Shown piece by piece: positions 7,807 through 16,824 of a stretch of DNA of 64,000 bases. The notes beneath the pieces are model-generated. The model had not been told where the DNA came from, did no database searches, and worked only from the letters and a program-made list of their open reading frames with translations. Both the position numbers and the translations under genes were made by a program. Source of the DNA: CAVPDE01 sp963707125 (GTDB taxonomy: Bacteria; Desulfobacterota; DSM-4660; Desulfatiglandales; HGW-15); the NCBI GenBank assembly GCA_963707125.1, contig CAVPOU010000018.1, positions 62,001 to 126,000 on the forward strand, in the 5' to 3' direction. The first letter of the stretch is position 1, and each line of letters opens with the position of its first letter.

Positions 7807-9504
7807 CTATGCCTGGTGGGACCAGTTGACGACCTTCTGATACGCACCGCTGAACTCCGTCCACAAGGTCAGTCCAATTCGATTGTGGGTGTCCACGATC
7901 TCCTTGAGGACAGTCCCGTCCGTCAGGGGATTGATCAGCACCGCTCTCAGAACCACGATGTTCTGAGGCCGGTAGCGGGTGGATTCAAGCTTTGTCCTGG
8001 ATACAAAAGTCGTGTCGTCTTGTCTCAGAGCCTTGTGAAGCTTGATGTTCAGAGCATTGACAATGTGATTCACTTTTCGGATGTTCCTGTCGAGTGTTTT
8101 GATTTTTCGCCTGCTCCTGGTCTCTTTTCTTTCACCCTGCCATTTCACGAGTTGTTCCTTCACCTGCCGGGGAATAAATCGATAGATCAGGATGAAAAGT
8201 TCGGGAGTATTGAGCGTCTCGAAGTTGCCGCATCCTTCGAGATTTTCCTGAAGGGTATAGGCATTGTCCCTGGCGCTTCTCAGCAGAAGCCGATACCCGT
8301 CCCGGCCCATAATCTTTAGGGCCGCCCATGGCTTGAGGCTGTCAAATGGCCTTGACCCTTCTAGGGTAAAGCGCCCCATGTCCACAGAATTGCGGCGAAT
8401 CACGTACTGTGACGATTGCTTGATCGTGTTCAGATCTCTTTCATTCTGGAAGAGAACCAGGCCCATCGCCATGGGGCAGTAAAGCAGTTTATGGGCATCG
8501 ATGGAAACAGAGTCCGCCTTTTCGATTCCCTTGAGCAGAGGCCGGTATTCATCCACGAGCAGGGCGGAACCCCCCCAGCACGCGTCCACGTGAAAATGGG
8601 ACTCCGCTTCAAGCGCCAGATCCGCCATCTCGTCGAGGGAGTCGACGCTCCCTGTCTCCGTGGTTCCGGCTATTCCCGCGATGGCGACAATCTTGGTCCC
8701 CTTCTCCTTCCTGAGCGATTTAACCTTCTGTGCCAGCCTCCGGATATCGATGCGGTGGTTTCCGTCCGCCGGGATTGCCAGGACATTGTCCTCTCCCAGG
8801 CCGAGCAAGTTCGCCGCCTTCTGGATAGAGTAGTGCCCGCGAGAAGAAACCAGGATAACGCCTCTCGAGAATCCGTAGTGATGGAGGCCCCGTTCCATTC
8901 CCGCAACCCGCACCCCTGGGAACTCTCCATCCGGGGGAAAAGCCTTCTCCCTTGCCACCATGAACGCAGTCAGGTTGGAGATCGTGCCGTCCGCCGTGGC
9001 ATTCCCCAGGGCGACCCGTTGATTCTGGACGTTCCTCTCGTAGAAAACGTCGGAGCGGTTGAAAATCAGGCGATGGAACCACGCCATGAGCTCCCTTTCC
9101 ACAAAGCTTGAGGCCTTGGCCGTTTCAATCTTCACCTGGTTCTGATTCAATGCGGCGATGATCATCTCGAGAAGGATCATGAAGTAAGGAATGGCGCTCG
9201 TCATGTGACCGATGTAGTATGGGTTTGCCACTTTGACCGAGTGAGCAATGACCTTTTCTTTGATTTCGGATAGAACGTCTTTGATCAGGTGGGGTTCTTC
9301 GGGAATCGCCGTCCGGTTGAAGATGCGGCTCAGTTCGGGAAGGCTGATACTGCTGTGGATGCCGCCCTTTTCTTTGGAAAAGTCATGAATCATCTCCAGC
9401 AGCTCATGGCCGAATTCGATGAACTTGTCCGGCGAGTCCGGCATGATGAAAAGCTTCTTGAGGTACTCCAGGTTGGCTTTGACTGGCTTGAGCTCTTTGT
9501 TCAT
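7807..9504 (-). CDS. panP: PLP-dependent group II decarboxylase, probably aspartate 1-decarboxylase (PanP-like)
   Basis: Decarboxylase of 565 residues with the PLP lysine in SIDAHKLLYCPMAMG, the pyridine-N Asp in FHVDACWGGS, and an N-terminal stretch NPYYIGHMTSAIPYF shared by glutamate-type decarboxylases. Its length and the segment ALNQNQVKIETAKASSFVEREL recall PanP, the PLP-dependent aspartate decarboxylase that makes beta-alanine for pantothenate in bacteria lacking pyruvoyl-type PanD. A glutamate or aromatic amino acid decarboxylase remains possible. It lies 20 nt upstream of nudC, probably in the same transcript. The last ~100 residues are an extra helical, basic region. Confidence 0.75.
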   Translation of the reverse strand: MNKELKPVKANLEYLKKLFIMPDSPDKFIEFGHELLEMIHDFSKEKGGIHSSISLPELSRIFNRTAIPEEPHLIKDVLSEIKEKVIAHSVKVANPYYIGHMTSAIPYFMILLEMIIAALNQNQVKIETAKASSFVERELMAWFHRLIFNRSDVFYERNVQNQRVALGNATADGTISNLTAFMVAREKAFPPDGEFPGVRVAGMERGLHHYGFSRGVILVSSRGHYSIQKAANLLGLGEDNVLAIPADGNHRIDIRRLAQKVKSLRKEKGTKIVAIAGIAGTTETGSVDSLDEMADLALEAESHFHVDACWGGSALLVDEYRPLLKGIEKADSVSIDAHKLLYCPMAMGLVLFQNERDLNTIKQSSQYVIRRNSVDMGRFTLEGSRPFDSLKPWAALKIMGRDGYRLLLRSARDNAYTLQENLEGCGNFETLNTPELFILIYRFIPRQVKEQLVKWQGERKETRSRRKIKTLDRNIRKVNHIVNALNIKLHKALRQDDTTFVSRTKLESTRYRPQNIVVLRAVLINPLTDGTVLKEIVDTHNRIGLTLWTEFSGAYQKVVNWSHQA

Positions 9505-9603
9505 CTTGAAGTCACTTCAGTCTATCCATCATGAAACCCGTTGAACCCGTGCCTACCGAGACCACAGAAGAGTCCGGTTCTGTATTGGAATGCCCCCTCA
9601 CGC

Positions 9604-10083
9604 TCAAGGCACATAAAACGCGGACTCGAATGACGGCAACTCTAGGGTCTTCTGATCCACGCGCCTTGGGACAGGCAGGTCCCTGGCGATGAGAACATAC
9701 CCGTAAAAATTCTTTTCCTCGTCGAAAATCTTATAAAGCATTGGATGGAAGTCAAGCTGGTATTCAATCCAGACAATCGCCGTGCTCACACTCTCCTCTT
9801 TCGACAATTTGTTGTATCGGTATCCGATGAGGTTCCTGTCGTCATTTTTTGGATCGAAGATCACCGCACCGGGCGTCGAGATCGATCCATCACAATATAC
9901 ATTGTAGTCCTGCCAGTTTTTCTTCAACTCCTCGAGGACCCTCTTCTTTTCTTCGCGAGACACGGGTTCGTATAGCCCAGTGCCCTTAAAACCGGTGCAC
10001 CCCGTCACAACGGTGACCAGGATGAGCCACACGAAAGCTACCCGGAATTTCCCGGAGATATGGCCGAAACAATGAGCATGCAT
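9604..10083 (-). CDS. Putative lipoprotein of unknown function
   Basis: Protein of ~159 residues with a basic N-terminus, a hydrophobic segment (VAFVWLILVTVV) and a lipobox-like TGC near residue 28, so it is probably a lipid-anchored envelope protein. The remainder has SREEKKRVLEELKKNWQDYNVYC and GAVIFDPKNDDRNLIGYRYNKL, with no motif I recognise. The frame is also open upstream to a TTG at 10122 with AGGTGA before it, so the leader may be 13 residues longer. It sits alone between the decarboxylase gene and the divergent Tm-1-like gene. Confidence 0.6.
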   Translation of the reverse strand: MHAHCFGHISGKFRVAFVWLILVTVVTGCTGFKGTGLYEPVSREEKKRVLEELKKNWQDYNVYCDGSISTPGAVIFDPKNDDRNLIGYRYNKLSKEESVSTAIVWIEYQLDFHPMLYKIFDEEKNFYGYVLIARDLPVPRRVDQKTLELPSFESAFYVP

Positions 10084-10239
10084 CCTTTTTCTTTTCAAAG
10101 TGCCCCCCAGCGAATTCGACAATTCAGCAGATCACCTTAAGTCTCAGAACTGGCCTTCTGGCGCAATGAGGTACCGGATTATAGCACAGGTTTGTCTACG
10201 TCAGATTTTTCCGATTCTCCAGCGCTCCAAATTGCACAG

Positions 10240-10269
10240 TTGACCACGCCTTCTTTCTTACACTATATT
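10240..10269 (+). promoter_or_regulatory. Probable sigma-70 promoter for the Tm-1-like gene at 10371
   Basis: TTGACC (10240-10245) and TATATT (10264-10269) are separated by 18 nt, about 100 nt upstream of the ATG at 10371, in an AT-rich stretch. Confidence 0.5.
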
Positions 10270-10370
10270 GAGGGAATTGGAAACGACGAACTCATCCTTT
10301 CCGCGCTATTCTTCCCGCATCCATCTCCCTGCCGGGAAGACGAAATAACCGAACCCATCAAGGAGGAACG

Positions 10371-11576
10371 ATGAAAAAGAAGCCTGCTATTGCCATTGTC
10401 GGGACCTTTGATTCCAAAGGGGAAGAGCACCTCTTTCTGAAGGATTGCATCGAGAAAAGAGGCGTCCCTGCACTCACCGTCAATGTGGGGACCAGGAAAC
10501 CCTCGGCCTTTCCTGTGGATATCGACCTTTTCCCCGGTCTGAAAAGAGCGCTAAAAGGGAATTCCGGAAACCGAGACAAGGCAATAGAAACCGCCATCGC
10601 CCTCGGCCAGAAAGTCATACGGGATCGTTATTTGAGAGGAGAGATCGCAGGAATGATTTCCGCCGGAGGGGGAACAGGGACCCATCTGGGGGCAAGCATC
10701 ATGCGTGTATTACCCCTAGGCGTGCCGAAAGTGATGGTCTCCACCGTGGCGTCCCGCAACATGGCCAAGACCGTTGGCACAAAGGATATCACCATGATTC
10801 ACAGCGTGGTGGATCTCCTCGGAGTCAACAGCATCTCGGGCATGATCCTCGATAAGGCAGCAGGAGCCATTTGCGGAATGGTCAAGAGTCCGTGGAAGGC
10901 AAAGGCTAAGAAAAAGCGCATCGCCCTCTCCTTTTTCGGCTTCATCACCAAGGGTGCCGAGGAGGTCAAACGCTCTCTGGAAGAAAGGGGCTATGAAGTG
11001 GTCTCCTTTCACGCCAACGGAACCGGCGGCATGGCTATGGAAGAATTGGTCAGGGAAGGATACTTTGACGGGATTCTGGACTTTGCCATTCATGAGCTGG
11101 CCGATGAACTGATGGGCGGCTACTGCCGTGGGATAGGCCCGCAGCGGCTCGAGCCCCCGGCGGGACGCCCTGTCCCCCGCCTCGTTGTGCCGGGGGGAAT
11201 GGACTGCGCCGTTCTGGAATTCACGCGCGACACCGTGCCCCATGAACACAGGAACAGGAAGCTCTTCTTTTATGATTTCCGATCCGCCATCCGCCTCAAC
11301 AAGAAAGAAACCACTTGCCTGGCTGTACAGGTGGCAGAAAAACTTAGGCTCGATCCTAGCCACGTGAAGGTCCTCGTACCGCAGCAGGGTTTCTCAGAAG
11401 CGGATCATGTCCGTGGGCCGCTCTTTGACCCTGCCATGAACGAAGTTTTTGTCCGGAAACTGAAAAAGGAACTCAATCCTTTGCTGGAGATCAGAGAAGC
11501 GGACTATCACATCAATGATGCGGCCTTTGCACGACTCGCCGCCGAGATGATGGACGACATGGTCCGAGGCCTGTGA
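10371..11576 (+). CDS. Tm-1-like ATP-binding domain protein (UPF0261 family), copy 1
   Basis: Protein of 401 residues of the UPF0261/Tm-1-like family. The opening IAIVGTFDSKGEEHLFLKDC, GMISAGGGTGTHLGAS, the TVGTKDITMIHSVVDLLG segment and a C-terminal VLVPQQGFSEAD are family marks. Plant Tm-1 binds ATP and blocks a viral helicase, and bacterial members are often annotated as ATP-binding proteins of unclear role; the C-terminal half resembles a TIM-barrel signal-transduction domain. AAGGAGG precedes the ATG. A paralogue lies at 42890-44152, next to the LysR gene of the phenol regulon, so a role in aromatic metabolism is possible but unproven. Confidence 0.82.
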   Translation: MKKKPAIAIVGTFDSKGEEHLFLKDCIEKRGVPALTVNVGTRKPSAFPVDIDLFPGLKRALKGNSGNRDKAIETAIALGQKVIRDRYLRGEIAGMISAGGGTGTHLGASIMRVLPLGVPKVMVSTVASRNMAKTVGTKDITMIHSVVDLLGVNSISGMILDKAAGAICGMVKSPWKAKAKKKRIALSFFGFITKGAEEVKRSLEERGYEVVSFHANGTGGMAMEELVREGYFDGILDFAIHELADELMGGYCRGIGPQRLEPPAGRPVPRLVVPGGMDCAVLEFTRDTVPHEHRNRKLFFYDFRSAIRLNKKETTCLAVQVAEKLRLDPSHVKVLVPQQGFSEADHVRGPLFDPAMNEVFVRKLKKELNPLLEIREADYHINDAAFARLAAEMMDDMVRGL

Positions 11577-11614
11577 CATGCACTCAGAGGAGATCTCCGA
11601 AACCGTCCTTCCCT

Positions 11615-11684
11615 GTCATTCCCGTGAAGACGGGAATCCAGGAATCTCAAGCCCTTCTGGACTCCCGCCTCCGCGGGAGTGGCG
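11615..11684. repeat. Dispersed palindromic repeat, family R1, copy 2
   Basis: A 70-bp imperfect palindrome beginning GTCATTCCCG and ending CGCGGGAGTGGCG, with internal CTGGACTCCCGCC. It is related to the copies at 3266, 22047 and 41680 and lies between the Tm-1-like and HD-domain genes. Confidence 0.8.
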
Positions 11685-11735
11685 ATCTCGTGGACTTTTT
11701 GCGAGACCGCCAAGAAAAGGACGCAAGAAAAAACC

Positions 11736-12317
11736 ATGAGCACCCTCTACGATAGAATTTACAAATTAGCAGAACCTTACTGGGCCACGAGAAAGAACAA
11801 TCTCCATGTTCCCAGCTCTTATGATTTCGCTCGTCGGCTGTTGAGCTTTTATCCGTCCGCGGACGAGGACATTGTCTTGCCGGCCGTGCTGCTTCACGAT
11901 GTGGGCTGGAAAATGGTCCCTGAGGAAAAACAGCGCGACGCCTTTGGGCCGGAAGTAAAGGACCAGGAGACACGTAGGTTCCACGAGACCGAGGGAGTCA
12001 GGATTGCCCGGGAGATTCTGGCCTCCCTCGCCTACGATAAAGAAAAAACCATCAAGATCCTCTCCATCATCGACGGCCATGACACCCGGAAAGAAGCTCT
12101 GTCGCTCAACGACAAACTGGTGAAAGATGCAGACAAGCTTTGGCGGTTCACTCCCTATTGTGTGAAAATCGCTCACCGCCATTTCGGGTTCAAACTGGGA
12201 GAATACTTCATCTGGCTGGCCGAGAGAGTGGAGGAGTGGTTTTTTACCGCTGAAGCGAAGGCCATGGCCCGGGAAGCCCTGAATCAGGCAAAGAAAGAGC
12301 TACTCAACCCTCGCTAA
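11736..12317 (+). CDS. HD-domain phosphohydrolase
   Basis: Protein of 193 residues with an HD metal-binding pattern: LLHDVGW near residue 55, IDGHDTRKE near residue 117 and a later Asp in LVKDADKLWRF. The fold fits metal-dependent phosphohydrolases acting on nucleotides or related phosphates; no second domain is present. The ATG at 11736 is chosen because the codons before it are repeat-derived. Its last 18 nt overlap the end of the convergent molybdopterin oxidoreductase gene. The substrate is unknown. Confidence 0.8.
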   Translation: MSTLYDRIYKLAEPYWATRKNNLHVPSSYDFARRLLSFYPSADEDIVLPAVLLHDVGWKMVPEEKQRDAFGPEVKDQETRRFHETEGVRIAREILASLAYDKEKTIKILSIIDGHDTRKEALSLNDKLVKDADKLWRFTPYCVKIAHRHFGFKLGEYFIWLAERVEEWFFTAEAKAMAREALNQAKKELLNPR

Positions 12318-14348
12318 CCGGCATCTTAGGGACTTCAAGTTCGGAAATCCTGAAATCGGATCTGCCCCGCTCATGCCTGTCAGCACATTCGCATTCGCTT
12401 CCTCCCATCCCTGGGGGAGATGTATCGTATCGCGACGGATGCGCTCGGTGAGGCGGACCCCCACTCGAACACTGCCGAACTTGGTCCCTACTTCCACCTT
12501 CTCACCTCCCGAGAGCCCATACTGAAAAGCCGTGTCCGGATGAATTTCACACACGGGCTCAGGGGCCATTTTTTTCAGTTTCGGAAGGTAGCGAAATTGC
12601 CAGTGGGTGTAACAGAGGAGGTTTCCTCCAGTGGTCAGCACAAGAGGGTACTCTTCCGATGGTTCGGGATCCTGCGAGAACTCAACCATAATGGGTGAGG
12701 GATCAAATCCCAACTCTTTCAGCAACGCAGGATAGATCTCCGCTTTCCCGGAAGGGGTGCGAAATCCCTTTTCTTCGTATTTCCTGTACCTCCTCTCCTC
12801 GTACTCGTGGATGCCCCCCTGTGCGACAAGATCCTGGTGAGTGAGCCCTTGATCTTTAAGCATTTCGTCAATTCCCTGGGCGCAGTTCTCCCAAGCAAAG
12901 GACTCTCCATAACCCATCGAGCGTGCCAACTCCATCCAGATCATCTGGTCAGGAAGTCCGAAACGAGGTTCAACCACCCTGGTTCTCGCGGATATGCATG
13001 AGAGGTTTTGATAGACGTTGACCCTGTGTTCGTCCCTTTCAAGAAACGTGCAGGCCGGCAAAATGACATGCGCATACTCCGAGTCTGGAGACCGAACCAC
13101 ATCAATGACCATGAGGAACTCCAGAGCTTGAAGGGCTTCTACGGTGCGCTTGCTGTCCGGCCACTCCAGAGATGGATTGCCGCCGGTAATCACCATACCC
13201 TTGATTGGATAAGGCTTCCCCTCCAGGATTGCATCCGGAAGACTGAGGGCGTGGGCTTCTTTTCGCGTCCGGCAAAAGACAGGAAACCTTTCCATGCCTA
13301 CAGGCGGCATGGAAGGCTCAGGAAGGGGAGTTGTGATGTCCCTCAGTTTCGGCCTCGGGGTGAAGAGGTCTCCTCCCGGCACATCCAGATTCCCGGTGAT
13401 CGCCTTGAGAAGGGCGAGGAGGCGAATGGTGTTCACACCATGACCGTGGTGCTCCAGGCCGTTTCCGGTGAATATGCTTGCGGGCTTTGTGGATGCATAG
13501 GTACGGGCCACGGATCTCACCGTCTCAGGCGTGATCCCCGTCATCCGCTGACCTCTCTCAGGCGAGAAGGCCTGATCTCTCACCGCTTCGCAGAAGGCTT
13601 GAAAGCCATGGATCCATTTCTCCACAAAGGGTTTGTCCCAGAGTTCTTCGTGGAAAATGACGTGCAACAGGTTCAGGATCAGCACCGCGTCGGTCCCGGG
13701 TTTTACGGCCAGATGGATGTCCGCTTTCATGGCGGTCTCTGTTTTCCTGGGATCCACAACGATGACTTGCCCCCCTCGTTTTCTGAGCTTTTCTATCTCT
13801 CCCGGGGGATAGGGCTCGTGAGAGATCATGGGATTCCCGCCCCACACGATTAGGAGATGTGTGTTCGGAATGTCCGGTTTGGTCAACCCGCCGAAGGTGA
13901 GTGTCTCCGCGATGGTGCGAGCCGTGTTGCAGATAGACCCCACGCCGCAGAAATTGGGTGTTCCATAGACATTGGCGAAGCGTTTCATGTAGCTTCGGAT
14001 CTCTTGGTGCCCTACCCCTTCGCCGTAGTAGATGGCCAGGCTTTGAGGACCGTACGTCTCCCTGAGCCGGTGCATCTTCTCTGAAGCATAGGCCAGAGCA
14101 TCCTCCCAAGTGGCTTCCTCGAATTCACTCCCCTTCCGGATCATGGGGGTCTTCAGGCGTGAGGGCGAGCTGAAGAAATCCAGGGCAGAGCGGCCTTTTG
14201 CACAAAGCCATCCCTGGTTGAAGGGATGCTTTCTGGAACCCTTGACGGCCACGGGCATTTCGTTTTCAACAGTGACTTCCATCCCGCAGCCGTGATCGCA
14301 CATGCGGCACAGGGTCGTCACCTGACGAGTCTCATGATTCAACGTCAT
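12300..14348 (-). CDS. Molybdopterin oxidoreductase, DMSO reductase superfamily, cytoplasmic
   Basis: Catalytic-type protein of 682 residues. The N-terminus binds a 4Fe-4S cluster (CRMCDHGC, then WLCAKGR). MopB body motifs follow: IYYGEGVGHQE, LLIVWGGNPMISHEPYP, VVDPRKTETA and GNGLEHHGHG. The C-terminal molydopterin-dinucleotide-binding part (YPLVLTTGGNLLCYTHWQFRY) is complete. No signal peptide is seen, so it is probably cytoplasmic. The family includes formate dehydrogenases, transhydroxylases, thiosulfate and arsenate reductases and acetylene hydratase; the substrate cannot be told from the sequence. No electron-transfer subunit follows. Its ATG overlaps the upstream DUF89 stop by 4 nt, which implies coupled expression. 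Confidence 0.85.
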   Translation of the reverse strand: MTLNHETRQVTTLCRMCDHGCGMEVTVENEMPVAVKGSRKHPFNQGWLCAKGRSALDFFSSPSRLKTPMIRKGSEFEEATWEDALAYASEKMHRLRETYGPQSLAIYYGEGVGHQEIRSYMKRFANVYGTPNFCGVGSICNTARTIAETLTFGGLTKPDIPNTHLLIVWGGNPMISHEPYPPGEIEKLRKRGGQVIVVDPRKTETAMKADIHLAVKPGTDAVLILNLLHVIFHEELWDKPFVEKWIHGFQAFCEAVRDQAFSPERGQRMTGITPETVRSVARTYASTKPASIFTGNGLEHHGHGVNTIRLLALLKAITGNLDVPGGDLFTPRPKLRDITTPLPEPSMPPVGMERFPVFCRTRKEAHALSLPDAILEGKPYPIKGMVITGGNPSLEWPDSKRTVEALQALEFLMVIDVVRSPDSEYAHVILPACTFLERDEHRVNVYQNLSCISARTRVVEPRFGLPDQMIWMELARSMGYGESFAWENCAQGIDEMLKDQGLTHQDLVAQGGIHEYEERRYRKYEEKGFRTPSGKAEIYPALLKELGFDPSPIMVEFSQDPEPSEEYPLVLTTGGNLLCYTHWQFRYLPKLKKMAPEPVCEIHPDTAFQYGLSGGEKVEVGTKFGSVRVGVRLTERIRRDTIHLPQGWEEANANVLTGMSGADPISGFPNLKSLRCRLARVE

Positions 14349-15235
14349 CGTTTGTTGCTATAGTTGTAGAGGATAGGCCTGTTCACCTCTACGCCGAAAG
14401 TTTTGAAATAAGGGTGGCACTTGGAGAGCAGCATAAAGACAATGGGACGGGGGAGATGATCCTTCTCTTCATCTAGGGTGTCGAAGTTGCCGCCTCCCTT
14501 GGCGATGAAAAGGTCTGCTTTGCCGATCTCCTGTTTCAATTTCTCTGAACATCGGCTGAGGATGGTTCCCGGCACGGGCGCTTGAATCCCGTTTTCGATC
14601 ACCTCTGCCAATCGGTCCATTCCAACAGCACGCGCCTCCTTCAGTGTCACATCATTCATGGCCGGCACGCTCTTGACCACAAGAATGAATTCTATGTCAA
14701 AGAGTCCTTGCACGGTCTCCATGAACAGCCTGTCGAATACGATCTCGCCGCAGTTGTCCGCAAAATAGAGAACGCGCTTGCTGCGCCTCAGGTTTTCCTC
14801 GAGTTTCTCGTATTCGCGATGGTCCAGCGTGAAATCCAGCTTGTCGTTGATCGATTTTTCGATATCCGCCACGTTCTGCGGCACCATGAAATCGATGGCG
14901 TTTCCAAGAATCGCAAGCTTGGCAGCCGTGTAGAGCGGGTTCGTGGACTTCTCTACCCAGGACTTGAGACGGGGATAGAGCTCCATGACCACAGCGTTCT
15001 GCCGCTCTTTTTCAGCGGCAAAGGGATCCGGATCGTTCATGGCATGGTGGATCTTCTCCATCACCTTTTCTATGACGTGTACGCTCGTCGTTTCCCAGAA
15101 ACGGCCTTGAAGGGAGGGAATCTCAAGAATCTCGGTGTAGAGGGCCTTGATCTTCTCCTCATCAAGAGGCAGCCGCCTCAACACCGAGATGGACATGTTC
15201 AGAACGCAGGGGATGCAATCCGGCTTGATCAGCAT
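14345..15235 (-). CDS. DUF89/ARMT1-like protein, coupled to the molybdopterin oxidoreductase
   Basis: Protein of 296 residues of the DUF89 (damage-control phosphatase) family. It has an N-terminal CIPC pair (KPDCIPCVLNM), the metal-site pattern YFADNCGEIVFD, and IAKGGGNFDTL in the C-terminal half. Characterised relatives are metal-dependent phosphatases that remove damaged phosphometabolites, and some members with a CxxC are found in anaerobes and archaea. Its stop overlaps the start of the molybdopterin oxidoreductase (ATGA), so it may serve that enzyme. It diverges from a second DUF89 gene at 15402. Confidence 0.82.
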   Translation of the reverse strand: MLIKPDCIPCVLNMSISVLRRLPLDEEKIKALYTEILEIPSLQGRFWETTSVHVIEKVMEKIHHAMNDPDPFAAEKERQNAVVMELYPRLKSWVEKSTNPLYTAAKLAILGNAIDFMVPQNVADIEKSINDKLDFTLDHREYEKLEENLRRSKRVLYFADNCGEIVFDRLFMETVQGLFDIEFILVVKSVPAMNDVTLKEARAVGMDRLAEVIENGIQAPVPGTILSRCSEKLKQEIGKADLFIAKGGGNFDTLDEEKDHLPRPIVFMLLSKCHPYFKTFGVEVNRPILYNYSNKR

Positions 15236-15401
15236 GAAACGACGCCTTTCAAAAGATCGGTTATTTGTTGATACTTGCCGTTTCCCCGTTCATCTTGTCA
15301 ACAAGAAAGTGCGGGAACTCTTCTGCGAAAAATGTTATAGGTTCTGGGCGAAGCTCATGACCAAGAACTGAGGAGAACACGGGGAAAGGAGGCTTTGGCA
15401 G

Positions 15402-16271
15402 ATGCGACCACATCCTGAGTGCGGGTTGTGTATGATGAAATGGGTTTATGAAAGAGTGGGCAATTCATTGAGCGAGCAGCAACAGTTCTCAATCCTCAAA
15501 AAGCTCACGGCTGTCTTTGCAGTGGAAGCGGATCCATCTATGAATATGGGCATCCTCTGCAACAGGAGCGTGGCGGCTGTGCATGACTTTCTTATCGCCT
15601 CTTCCGGTTCCTATGAGCCGTTGAAGCGCAAGAGCAACGAAGCTGCAGCACGACTGATCAAGGAGGCGAAAAATTTCATCGAAAACAGTGCAACTCCCGG
15701 CGAGCGATTCGTGAAGGCATGCGGGCTCGCAGCAGTGAGCAATGTCGCACCTATCGGTGTGCCGTCGGCACCCTTTGAATTTTCCATGGTGGAAGACATC
15801 GTCAAGGGCAAAGTCCCTCTCCCTGTGCCCGCAGGAGACATCTACGGCGCCGCTTCAAAGGCTCGAAACGTTTTCTATGTTGCTGACAATGCCGGCGAGA
15901 TCGGGTTTGACTCCCTTGTGATTTCTCTCCTCAAGAAGATGGGCGCCAAAGTGACCCTGGCTGTGAAAGAGGGCCCCTTTTTTGACGATGCGACTCTGGA
16001 GGATGCCCGTTACTTCGGCCTTGAACAAATCGCTGACGCTGTGCACGCCGTGAGGGGGGGCATTTTTGTCCCGGAAGAGACCGACGAAGAGCTGTCCCTC
16101 GCTTTTAAGAACAGCGACTTCGTGATTTCGAAGGGTACGGGCAACTTCGAGGTTTTCAAAGGATATGGGAAGGAAAAACGGGTGCTTTTTCTACTCAAAG
16201 CCAAATGCGGCCCGGTCTCAAAAGAGGCGGAGACGCCCGAAGGGCAGTTTATCGTAAGGCTGGAAGGCTAA
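15402..16271 (+). CDS. DUF89/ARMT1-like protein, second copy
   Basis: Protein of 289 residues, paralogous to the divergent gene ending at 15235. The CxxC (HPECGLCMMKWVYERVG), the metal site (YVADNAGEIGFDSL) and ISKGTGNFEVFKGYG match the DUF89 layout. The two proteins align through most of their length but are far from identical. Its role is probably hydrolysis of a phosphorylated metabolite, substrate unknown. The gene is followed by ~550 nt without a recognisable gene. Confidence 0.8.
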   Translation: MRPHPECGLCMMKWVYERVGNSLSEQQQFSILKKLTAVFAVEADPSMNMGILCNRSVAAVHDFLIASSGSYEPLKRKSNEAAARLIKEAKNFIENSATPGERFVKACGLAAVSNVAPIGVPSAPFEFSMVEDIVKGKVPLPVPAGDIYGAASKARNVFYVADNAGEIGFDSLVISLLKKMGAKVTLAVKEGPFFDDATLEDARYFGLEQIADAVHAVRGGIFVPEETDEELSLAFKNSDFVISKGTGNFEVFKGYGKEKRVLFLLKAKCGPVSKEAETPEGQFIVRLEG

Positions 16272-16824
16272 ACCTCTGCCCTGACCGCATCCCCTCCCCG
16301 CTTTGGTCCACAAGGTGGCGTTCAAACTTCTGTAATGACCTGACGAGCGATTAGGACCTCCAGTCAATGGTGGTATGAAACCGGTTCAGACTTTCCACTA
16401 CGTATCGTATACTTGAATTTAAAGCGAGCCGTGAAAGCGCGTGATTAGAAACTCAAGTCATAACATCGTTTGAAAAGGATGACAAAGCAATACACTTCTA
16501 TGCTTCAAAGATACATCGGCTGATTTACATCAAGGTGAGGTGATAAGAACTTGCTTCAGATGGATGGGAGTTCAAGGGGATTTGGCCTTGTGTGTCAAGG
16601 ACAAACTTAGCCCATCATGTTGGGCACCAGAGTATTTCGGTGGACGGGGGTGTTCCGGGCTGGTACGGTCCGCTGGGAACGCAAGTGGGAGCATTCTTTC
16701 TATTTCATGTGGGTATCACTTGCCATAGGAAGGAAAGCGAGAAAGAGGTATGCTGTCAATATCACAAACTGTGTGATATCTACTTTTCCTGTGATATATG
16801 TTGGGTCATCCTTTCATATCCGAT
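16272..16824. other. Non-coding interval between a DUF89 gene and a secreted hydrolase gene
   Basis: No convincing gene is seen. The interval holds the left copy of a 160-bp direct repeat (16534-16693) and becomes AT-rich toward the hydrolase gene. Short frames here show no family resemblance and no good ribosome-binding sites. Confidence 0.6.
16534..16693. repeat. 160-bp direct repeat flanking the hydrolase/IS segment, left copy
   Basis: Runs from GGTGAGGTGATAAGAAC to CGCAAGTGGGAGCA. The right copy at 19799-19958 has the same length and orientation with scattered substitutions. The central part (GGTGGACGGGGGTGTTCCGG and beyond) is essentially identical in both. Together they bracket 3.1 kb holding the AT-rich hydrolase gene and the IS element. 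Confidence 0.8.
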
